Assembly: GCA_947495425.1 (NCBI GenBank)
Contig: CANLYR010000039.1
Coordinates: 1 to 44,172, forward strand
DNA length: 44,172 bases
Direction of reading: 5' to 3'
Origin: an uncultured Aquimarina sp.
GTDB lineage: Bacteria > Bacteroidota > Bacteroidia > Flavobacteriales > Flavobacteriaceae
Shown in pieces: positions 28,196 through 35,735 of the stretch. Each line of letters starts with the position of its first letter. The first letter of the stretch is position 1. Made by a program: the position numbers and the translations under genes. A model generated the notes under the pieces. That model ran no database searches and had not been told where the DNA came from. It worked only from the letters and a program-made list of their open reading frames with translations.

Positions 28196-29947
28196 CTACT
28201 TTATAAATTCCTGTGAATGTAAAAACTGATGTAAACTTATGTCCTTAGACAAATTCATTTTTTTCTTAATTCTATGGGTGGTTACCCGAAGGCTACTTGA
28301 ACTAATGTTCATTAATTCTGATATTTCTTTTATGGTCAGGTTCATTTTTAAAAAGGCACACAACTTAAGTTCTGTTTTAGAGAGATCAGATTTTGAAGAT
28401 AGGGATTTTAAAAATCTTGGATGAACCTCATTAAAATGATGAAAGAAGGACTCCCAAGCTTCATCTAACATTAGTTTTTCTTTAATCTGTTTTTGAATTT
28501 GATCCATATCATTACCTAAATCTTCTTCCTTGATAATAGTTTTGATTTTTTCTAATAGGCTGTTGGTCTCTTTTAGAATATCTGAATTAGACGCTATAAA
28601 CGCAGATGAGGAAGTTAATTTTCGATTTATATAATCTTTGGTTTCTTTTTCATCATCTAGGGCAGCCTCTAAATCTAGTTTGAGGTCATTGGATTTTAAG
28701 AGTCTAAACCGATATTTATGAATCAAAAAATAGCTTATACCACCTGTTAATATCAATAGTAATGCAATTAGAAAAATGATATAATTCTTGAAGGTTAAAA
28801 GAGATTTGAAACCACTTAGTTCTTTTTTGTGCTGTTTGTCTTTATACTCGATAAGAACACTATGAGATTTTGCGGGGTTCTGTCTTCCTTGCAAACTATC
28901 CTTTATTTGTTCTGATATATAAAAATATTTTAGTGCTTCTAGAGAATCACCTTTCTTTTCCAGAAGTTTTCCTTTAAAATATAATGAAGCCACTTTTTTA
29001 TCTAAAAAAGACAATGAATCTGATAGTGCTATGGCTTTATCAATATAAAACATAGCGTTGTCGTGATTCTTAAGTCGATCTTCAACCTCGGAGATACTAT
29101 ATAAAGCTTGTGCTACAGAAATTTTATAACCGTTTTTTTCTGAAATAGTTATTACTTCGTGATATTTGTTTTTGGCCTGATGTAACGAGTCCATTTCATA
29201 AAGAGTCATTCCCTGAAGAGTTAAAATTCTAGTGATACCCAAATTATCATTATGCTTTTGATAACCAATATAGGTTTCGTTAAACAGTGCCAAAGCTTCT
29301 TTATATTTTTTTAGTTTATAATTGATATATCCAGAGTTTGCAGTAACGACGCTGTAAAACCGAGATGCTTTATCTATTTTAGATTTACTTATTTTATAAG
29401 CTTCTAAAGCGTAATCATACGATCCCATTACCAGATAGATGCTTCCTAAGGTAAGGTGTGATACTCCTAGATCCTCGTTAAAATCCCCATTTTTATTTAA
29501 CGATTTTGCCATGTCAACCGCTTTTAATGCCATTTTAAGCCCATTAGGATGATCCTCCATCCTAAGATAGGTATTGCTAAGGTTATTTATACTTTTAAAG
29601 ACTTCAACACTATCGCCTAGCACTCTAAAACATTCGATTGCCTTTTCTACATGTTCAATAGAACAGTACATATTATCCTCTCCTAGTTTTTCACTCAAAA
29701 TTTGCCCTAATAATTGATGACTTCTCGCAACAAAAAAGTCATTCCTATTGGTCATTGATAGATGTAGGGCTTCTCTAATCTCTACTTCTGCACTATCAAT
29801 ATTTCTGGTTCTGAATTTGGATGCTTTTTCTATTAGATTTTTAATACGTATACTATCATTTTGTACACCATCATAGCTTGGTTGAGCAAAAAAAGCATTT
29901 GAAATCAAAAAAAAAGATAGAATCGATAAAGCTTTATGATATATCAT
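28196..29947 (-). CDS. TPR-transmembrane-LuxR-like HTH regulator, minus strand
   Basis: 583 aa, same plan as the regulator at 17905 but well diverged. Signal peptide ALSILSFFLISNAFFAQ; TPR units (LSNTYLRMEDHPNGLKMALK, LGSIYLVMGSYDYALEAYK, GYINYKLKKYKEALALFNE); a membrane helix at about 388-409 (NYIIFLIALLLILTGGISYF); a cytoplasmic coiled coil; and a C-terminal helix-turn-helix (LSKTELKLCAFLKMNLTIKE, ISELMNISSSSLRV, THRIKKKMN). It is transcribed away from the operon of two type B T9SS proteins and porP copy 2, with 207 bases of shared upstream DNA, so it is the natural candidate for controlling that operon. Confidence 0.87.
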   Translation of the reverse strand: MIYHKALSILSFFLISNAFFAQPSYDGVQNDSIRIKNLIEKASKFRTRNIDSAEVEIREALHLSMTNRNDFFVARSHQLLGQILSEKLGEDNMYCSIEHVEKAIECFRVLGDSVEVFKSINNLSNTYLRMEDHPNGLKMALKAVDMAKSLNKNGDFNEDLGVSHLTLGSIYLVMGSYDYALEAYKISKSKIDKASRFYSVVTANSGYINYKLKKYKEALALFNETYIGYQKHNDNLGITRILTLQGMTLYEMDSLHQAKNKYHEVITISEKNGYKISVAQALYSISEVEDRLKNHDNAMFYIDKAIALSDSLSFLDKKVASLYFKGKLLEKKGDSLEALKYFYISEQIKDSLQGRQNPAKSHSVLIEYKDKQHKKELSGFKSLLTFKNYIIFLIALLLILTGGISYFLIHKYRFRLLKSNDLKLDLEAALDDEKETKDYINRKLTSSSAFIASNSDILKETNSLLEKIKTIIKEEDLGNDMDQIQKQIKEKLMLDEAWESFFHHFNEVHPRFLKSLSSKSDLSKTELKLCAFLKMNLTIKEISELMNISSSSLRVTTHRIKKKMNLSKDISLHQFLHSQEFIK

Positions 29948-30076
29948 AGTTTAATAAATGTGGTAACAAGTTTATGTTTAAGACTCAAGTTTAAGTTGAG
30001 TAAAAATAAGATTTTCAGAAATGTAAACGTTAAAAAAATAAGATTTCGAAGTTGTAACATTTTGTAACGCCTTTTT

Positions 30077-30108
30077 TTTGTGCTTCTTATAATAGAAATG
30101 TAGTTTTA
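30077..30108 (+). promoter_or_regulatory. Candidate flavobacterial promoter for the 30155 operon
   Basis: TTTG at 30077-30080, then 20 bases, then TAGTTTTA at 30101-30108. The Bacteroidota consensus is TTTG at -33 and TAnnTTTG at -7; the second box matches 7 of 8 positions. Predicted transcription would start about 40 bases before the ATG at 30155. It lies in the divergent region shared with the regulator gene. Confidence 0.4.
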
Positions 30109-30154
30109 TAGTTGAACGAATACCAAATCACTATAACCCAATCAAATAGTATTT

Positions 30155-32446
30155 ATGCCCCAATTTTCATGTAATCGCTTCTACATATTCATATTTTTTA
30201 TTACCCTATTGATAAATTTTTTTTATAATCTGTTTGCTCAAACTGGTAATATAGATTTTGAGGAAAGAGATTTCACCAATTGGGTAATTGATATTGGATT
30301 AAGATCTAGTCCATCTACTACAAAAATTGACTGGAACTGTGCAGGTATATTAAATTATACCATTCCGAATGACATATCAATTTTTATGGTAAACGATCAT
30401 TTATTAAATGAGCTTGATTTGCTTTGTACATCTGCCACATTTTTACCTTATGTATATTCTGGAGGTAAAAATACGGCTAGAAAAGGCAACACTGATGATG
30501 ATACTAAGACTTATATAGATGACTCAGTAAAATCCCTAAAAAAAGATATAGATGACTTGTGTTCTTCTGATTTAGGCATCACGAGTCTTAAATCCTCTTT
30601 GGATTTTTTTACCTATCAAAAGTCAAGAGGACAAATCACCCAAAATATCGAGGTATCGGATCAATTGAGAGGTGCTTTTAAAGCAATGCTCACATCTAAG
30701 TCTGGTTGTATGACAAGCACTTCAATTACTTTAAGTAATTCTGATTTTTCATCAATTGATGCCGGAGATGATGCTGCTATAGATCAAGGAGTGGCAACTA
30801 GCTTGAGCACTTTACCATCTGGAGGTATAACAACATTTAGTTGGACAGCAGCACCTGCCGACTCCTCATTGACAGGACTTAAAAATTATCAAAAGCCAAC
30901 AGTATTACCTAATCAAAAAATGATAAATACGACAATCGATGATTTTGAAAATGAGTATACTAATAAAAATATGGTAGCTTCGAATGTTAATGCACTCCCA
31001 GAGTCATGTTTTGACATTAATTTGGTTCCTAATTCCAATTTTGAGGACTTTATACAATGTCCTACTTTCTTTTCCTTTCCCCCTGGTACAAATCTATCGA
31101 CCTGGTTATCAGATTGGACAAGTCCTAATCAAGCATCACCAGATTATTTTAATAGTTGTGCTGATCCTGACACTGTTGGTGTTCCATTAAATTCGCTTGG
31201 ATATCAAGAAACGTTTGATGGAGATGGTTACATAGGTATTCTTGCTTATGAATTGGGTAATATATATAGTGAATATGCACAGGTTAAATTGAATCAGCCT
31301 TTAGAATCTGGAAAAACTTATCAAGTAAAAATTAACATTGCACTCGGTGATAATGCAGGTTATGCTGTCGACAAAATAGGTATGCTTTTTTCAAAGGATG
31401 CTATACAGGCCAGTAATAATGATCCATTAATTAATACACCCCAGTGGACTACTCCAGATGACCTTTTCATAGAAAATATCAACGAATGGGCTACTTTTAC
31501 TTGGCTGTACATACCTGCACAAAATAACGAAGAATATCTTACAATAGGACGTTTTGGAACAAATCCAAATCGAAAACTAACCGGAAATGGGTCAAATGGT
31601 CATAATTTTCAAGCCTATTATTACGTAGATGCTATTGAAGTGTTTGAAATGTTCGCAATAAACACCGGGCCAGATATTACCATCAATCAAGGTGATACAA
31701 TTGCTATAAATGCTACATCGACCGGTGGTGACCCAACATATACCTGGACAGCAAACCCGGTCGATATATCGTTATCTGGCCAAATGAATGCACAAAACCC
31801 TAACGTCTCACCAACTCAAGATACCACATATACAGTTGTAGTTGATTTTGGAGATGGCTGTACTAATAGTGATACAGTAACTGTAACGGTTATCAATCAA
31901 CCGTGCCTATTAAGCTTAGATGAAAGTAATTTACAACTTAATATTGCAGATTGCGGTCAAATGAATGGCAGTATCAATGAAATCACCATTTCTGGAAACA
32001 GCGGTGACGAAGTGCATGTATGGACCGATCAAAATGGAAATATTGCAGGTACTTCGTTACAGCTTCATGGTATTGGTCGAGGAAGTTATAGTCTTCGGGT
32101 TACAGATAATGATTGTAGCATAAATATAGGGCCATTTACTATAAATGAAGTAGATAGCTGTCAGGAACCCGAATCTTCTTCCATTAAAATTGCTACGACA
32201 ATGACTCCTAATGGTGATGACAGTAATGATATGTTTATGATTTTAGGACTAGAACATTACCCGAACAATAGACTGTATGTTTTTAACCGATGGGGAAACA
32301 AAGTGTATGAAGCCTTTAATTATCAGAATGACTGGTTTGGCACATACCAAAACAAAATTTTACCAGTAGCTACCTATTATTATATTTTGGAGCTTAATGA
32401 TCCGAACAAACAAGTGTTTAAGGGAGCTATGACTATAATTAAATGA
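30155..32446 (+). CDS. Type B T9SS secreted protein with jelly-roll, Ig-like and one SprB-like repeat
   Basis: 763 aa. Signal peptide (FIFFITLLINFFYNLFAQ). The first 70 residues match the start of the 975-aa protein (NIDFEERDFTNWVIDIG), after which an Asp/Lys-rich stretch (about 105-150) replaces the rest of that domain. Next is an incomplete Ig-like unit (DAGDDAAIDQGVATSLST, to PTVLPNQ), a carbohydrate-binding-like jelly roll (about 285-495: LVPNSNFEDFIQCPTF, GYIGILAYELGNIYSEYAQV), a complete Ig-like unit (NTGPDITINQGDTIAINAT), one SprB-like repeat and an intact type B sorting domain (MTPNGDDSNDMF, FNRWGNKVYEAFNYQNDWFG). The composition suggests a mosaic of duplicated pieces. First gene of an operon with 32454 and the porP gene. 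Confidence 0.85.
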   Translation: MPQFSCNRFYIFIFFITLLINFFYNLFAQTGNIDFEERDFTNWVIDIGLRSSPSTTKIDWNCAGILNYTIPNDISIFMVNDHLLNELDLLCTSATFLPYVYSGGKNTARKGNTDDDTKTYIDDSVKSLKKDIDDLCSSDLGITSLKSSLDFFTYQKSRGQITQNIEVSDQLRGAFKAMLTSKSGCMTSTSITLSNSDFSSIDAGDDAAIDQGVATSLSTLPSGGITTFSWTAAPADSSLTGLKNYQKPTVLPNQKMINTTIDDFENEYTNKNMVASNVNALPESCFDINLVPNSNFEDFIQCPTFFSFPPGTNLSTWLSDWTSPNQASPDYFNSCADPDTVGVPLNSLGYQETFDGDGYIGILAYELGNIYSEYAQVKLNQPLESGKTYQVKINIALGDNAGYAVDKIGMLFSKDAIQASNNDPLINTPQWTTPDDLFIENINEWATFTWLYIPAQNNEEYLTIGRFGTNPNRKLTGNGSNGHNFQAYYYVDAIEVFEMFAINTGPDITINQGDTIAINATSTGGDPTYTWTANPVDISLSGQMNAQNPNVSPTQDTTYTVVVDFGDGCTNSDTVTVTVINQPCLLSLDESNLQLNIADCGQMNGSINEITISGNSGDEVHVWTDQNGNIAGTSLQLHGIGRGSYSLRVTDNDCSINIGPFTINEVDSCQEPESSSIKIATTMTPNGDDSNDMFMILGLEHYPNNRLYVFNRWGNKVYEAFNYQNDWFGTYQNKILPVATYYYILELNDPNKQVFKGAMTIIK

Positions 32447-32453
32447 TTCTATT

Positions 32454-34472
32454 ATGATTGGAGATTTCGGAAAATATAAAAATTTGTTTTTAAAGGTATC
32501 ACTCGTTTTTTCTTTAGGTATTTTATTTACAAGTTGTACTAGCTGTCCAATTACAACTATAAATACAGCTTGTGTAAACGATGCAGATTGCGGCCAAAAT
32601 AACGGGTCAATTACAGGGGTGTCTTGGACCTCCAGCAGTACAGAATCTGTATTGTCGTATGAATGGAAAGATGCTAATGGAAATGTTTTGCAGTATGATC
32701 CAGATGTTAGGGATCTAGTCAATGTGCCTCCTGGGGACTACACATTGACCATTGTTTACCATCCCAATCAAAATAACCCTCCACCTGATTGCTCTTCAAG
32801 TAATGCTAATCCTTCGCAAACTTTTACCATCGGTGAAATATGTTGTAATACGGGTAGTTGCCCTAATACTAATCCGTCGGCAATACAAATTACCGATGCC
32901 GATTGTGGGTCTTCTAACGGGAGTGTCAGCAACATTACAATTCAAAATGAAACAGGTAGCGAAGTATTTACCTGGACTGATGATATGGGGGTAACCGTCG
33001 GGAATACTGTAAACCTTTCAGGTGTTCCTGCCGGAAAATACACATTGTCTATTAGTGGTGTTGCAGGTTGTAATGAAGTTGCAGGTCCTTTCACCATAGA
33101 TGAAGTAGGATGTACTACAAGTTCATGTTTTAATACAAATTCAGCAAATATTCAGATTATGAATGCCGATTGTGGATCTTCTAATGGAAATATTTCAGGA
33201 ATAACCATTCAAAATACTAGCAATAGTGAGATATTTACTTGGGTTAACGAAGCCGGGGCTGTCGTGGGTAACAATATTGACCTATCAGGAGTCACAAGTG
33301 GAAAATACACCCTGGCTATTACAGATGGTGGCGGCTGTACTGAAGTTGAAGGACCGTTCACCATCGATGAAATAGGATGCCCTTCTGGAGCGTGTGTAAA
33401 TTCAGATCCATCGAGTGTACAAATTACCAATGGCGATTGCGGAGTATCAAATGGCAGTATCGTTGGAATCGTTCTTCAGAACGCAGTTGGTAACGAAGTA
33501 TTCACCTGGACGAACGCTACGGGTAGCACTGTAAGCAACACCTTGGATCTTACTATGGTTTCTTCGGGACAATATACTTTAACCGTATCTGGCCCTGGCA
33601 ACTGTATCGAGATAGCTGGCCCTTTTACTATCCAAGAAGTTGGTTGCCCTTCGGCACAATGTTTAAATTCAGATTCGTCTAATATACAAATCACTAATGC
33701 TGAATGTGGACAAAGTGATGGTTATATTTCGGGTATTGTTATACCAAATAGCAGCGGAAATGAGTCTTACAGCTGGATTGATAGCAATAACCAAGTGGTT
33801 GGCTCTAGCATAGATTTAGAAAATCAACCTGTAGGTGAATATACGCTAATCATTACAAATACCTCTGGAGCGATCGAAATTGCAGGGCCTTTTTGTATAA
33901 ATGAAAATCCCTGCAGTAACTGTCCTATTACTATAAACGATATAAATGTCGTCTTAAATGATGCGGATAATAATACCGCCAATGGTAGTATCTTGGGCAT
34001 TATAGTTAATGGGGCATCATCTGATGTGTCCTATGAATGGCGTAATATAGACGGGCAAATAGTAAGTAGCTCTTTAGATCTTACCGATGTTACTAGAGGG
34101 GAGTATATACTTACCGTTACGGCTAATGGATGCAGTTTGGTCGATGGTCCTTTCTATATACAATCTCCCAATGATTGTAATACTGATCCTCCTGTACAAA
34201 ATGTGAGTATAAAAGCAGCAACAGTCATGACCCCTAATGGTGATGGTAGCAATGATATGTTTATGATTATAGGTCTAGAGAATTACCCTAACAATAGATT
34301 GTATGTTTTTAACCGCTGGGGAAACAAGGTGTATGAAGCTTCAAACTACCAAAATAACTGGTTTGGTAATTATCAGAACAAACCACTTCCTATCGGAGCA
34401 TACTACTATATCTTAGAGATTAGAGGAGCGCAACCTCAAACTCTAAAAGGTTCTATTACAATTATGAAATAA
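32454..34472 (+). CDS. Type B T9SS secreted protein made of six SprB-like repeats
   Basis: 672 aa, starting 7 bases after the previous stop, so translationally close to it. The N-terminus ends LVFSLGILFTSC, a signal with a lipobox-like end. The body is six SprB-like repeats of about 80 aa, the middle ones very regular (DCGSSNGSVSNITIQNETGS, EVFTWTDDMG, AGPFTIDEVGC), each closing with a Cys-containing linker. The C-terminal 88 residues (from IKAATVMTPNGDG) are an intact type B sorting domain with FNRWGNKVYEASNYQNNWFG. It resembles a short version of the gliding adhesin SprB. PorP copy 2 follows 22 bases later and is the likely secretion partner. Confidence 0.88.
   Translation: MIGDFGKYKNLFLKVSLVFSLGILFTSCTSCPITTINTACVNDADCGQNNGSITGVSWTSSSTESVLSYEWKDANGNVLQYDPDVRDLVNVPPGDYTLTIVYHPNQNNPPPDCSSSNANPSQTFTIGEICCNTGSCPNTNPSAIQITDADCGSSNGSVSNITIQNETGSEVFTWTDDMGVTVGNTVNLSGVPAGKYTLSISGVAGCNEVAGPFTIDEVGCTTSSCFNTNSANIQIMNADCGSSNGNISGITIQNTSNSEIFTWVNEAGAVVGNNIDLSGVTSGKYTLAITDGGGCTEVEGPFTIDEIGCPSGACVNSDPSSVQITNGDCGVSNGSIVGIVLQNAVGNEVFTWTNATGSTVSNTLDLTMVSSGQYTLTVSGPGNCIEIAGPFTIQEVGCPSAQCLNSDSSNIQITNAECGQSDGYISGIVIPNSSGNESYSWIDSNNQVVGSSIDLENQPVGEYTLIITNTSGAIEIAGPFCINENPCSNCPITINDINVVLNDADNNTANGSILGIIVNGASSDVSYEWRNIDGQIVSSSLDLTDVTRGEYILTVTANGCSLVDGPFYIQSPNDCNTDPPVQNVSIKAATVMTPNGDGSNDMFMIIGLENYPNNRLYVFNRWGNKVYEASNYQNNWFGNYQNKPLPIGAYYYILEIRGAQPQTLKGSITIMK
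32560..34170 (+). repeat. Six-unit SprB-like tandem repeat array
   Basis: Units of about 250-270 bp start near 32560, 32865, 33120, 33395, 33660 and 33915. Each encodes DCG(S/Q)SNG, a FTW or SYEW core, a YTL strand and GPFTI. Units 2 to 4 are closest to one another, which suggests recent expansion in the middle of the array. Confidence 0.85.
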
Positions 34473-35136
34473 AAGTTTGAAAACCCCAATTCTAATGAGA
34501 ATTAAATTAAAAATAAAGCATATTCTTTTACTTACGATTTTGATGTCTTTAAAGAGTTATGCCCAACAGAATCCACAGTTTTCTCAATATTTACAAAACC
34601 CCTTGGTATTGAACCCAGCAATCACAGGAGCAGAGGATTTTTTGGATATCACGCTGGGATACCGCAATCAATGGACAGGTTTTGAGGGTGCTCCCAAGAC
34701 AGGTACGCTTAGTTTTCACTCACCCACCGCCTTGCTATTCGGAAAAAACAGAAGATCAACAAGCAGTTCTCATGCTGGAATTGGTGCTTTTGTGTATAGT
34801 GATAATACAGGCCCTATTAATCAATCGGGGTATTACTTAAGTTATGCCTATCATCTACAAGCCTCACAGGATTGGTTTGTATCGTTGGGCACTTTTGTTG
34901 GGGCTTCACAATTTAGTTTTAATGCTAATGAGGTAGAATTGATTGATAACCCTAATGATATTTTAGTACAGAACATCTCGAATACCAATTTTGATATGAG
35001 TTTGGGGTTGTATGTATATTCCAAATATATGTTTATTGGGATTGCAGCAAACCAGGTTTTGGATCAGGAGATTCCCTTTGATTTGCAAAATGGAATCCTA
35101 ACTAGGGGGAAACAGAACCGGAATTATAATTTTCTA
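34368..35136 (+). repeat. 769-bp near-identical tract shared with 24708-25476 (copy 2)
   Basis: Second copy of the tract, exactly 9660 bases downstream of the first and in the same orientation. Nine differences were counted, all scattered substitutions. Beyond 35136 the porP copies diverge, mostly at silent positions. Confidence 0.92.
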
Positions 35137-35463
35137 ATCGGTAGCCGTATGATAATGGATCGCGATTGGATTATCATCCCCTCAGCAGTATTGAGAACTG
35201 TAGCCAATGCACCGGTGCAATGGGATATGAGCCTAAAAGCTGAATATCAAAATAAAATATGGGGAGGTATATCATATAGGAATGAAGAATCTGTCTACGC
35301 GCTAGTTGGTTTTAGAATATGGGATAGTTTTTCGGTTGGGTATTCGTATGATTATCCGATTTCAGAATTCAGAAACAATCAATCAGGCTCTCATGAGATT
35401 GTGTTGAGTTATAGAATTTTTGGAGGAAACAATAAATGTGGGTGTGCCGTGAACTCGTTATAA
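34495..35463 (+). CDS. PorP/SprF-family T9SS partner protein, copy 2
   Basis: 322 aa from the ATG at 34495 (the frame also opens at a TTG at 34477). It is nearly identical to copy 1 for the first 215 residues or so (QQNPQFSQYLQNPLVLNPA, RNQWTGFEGAPKTGTLSFHS), then carries about a dozen substitutions (FLIGSRMIMDRDWIIIPSA versus FLLGSRVTIERDWTIIPSG). The C-terminal tail again ends NNKCGCAVNSL. It follows two type B proteins with 22 bases of spacing and is expected to assist their export. Loss of the tail-only relic at 17638 and retention here suggest frequent turnover of this gene. Confidence 0.93.
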   Translation: MRIKLKIKHILLLTILMSLKSYAQQNPQFSQYLQNPLVLNPAITGAEDFLDITLGYRNQWTGFEGAPKTGTLSFHSPTALLFGKNRRSTSSSHAGIGAFVYSDNTGPINQSGYYLSYAYHLQASQDWFVSLGTFVGASQFSFNANEVELIDNPNDILVQNISNTNFDMSLGLYVYSKYMFIGIAANQVLDQEIPFDLQNGILTRGKQNRNYNFLIGSRMIMDRDWIIIPSAVLRTVANAPVQWDMSLKAEYQNKIWGGISYRNEESVYALVGFRIWDSFSVGYSYDYPISEFRNNQSGSHEIVLSYRIFGGNNKCGCAVNSL

Positions 35464-35735
35464 AATAATTGAAATATAAAAATTTAAAATTCTAAACCTT
35501 AAAACCAAAAAAGTATGCCATAAAATAAAAAATCTAAAATTAATCTTAGCTATAGAATTCCTTTTAGCTACAAAAGAAAAGGTATTATAATGTATTGCCT
35601 ATCTTACATTATATCAAACCAGACTTTTTCATAACAGAACCTTTTTTACCAAATAGAATTAGGTATTTGGTAAGTATAGTATCCCTATTTGGTTCTCTGC
35701 CAAATGGGTAATCATAATTTTTAAACTTAAAACAC

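Noticed and set aside
27924..28229. 101-aa open frame as an independent gene
   Set aside because: It matches only an internal part of the calpain domain, lacks signal and catalytic residues, and lies inside a decayed copy of the large protease gene.
32560..34170. CRISPR-like repeat array
   Set aside because: The units are about 250 bp, diverged and in frame with a protein; there are no short identical repeats with unique spacers.
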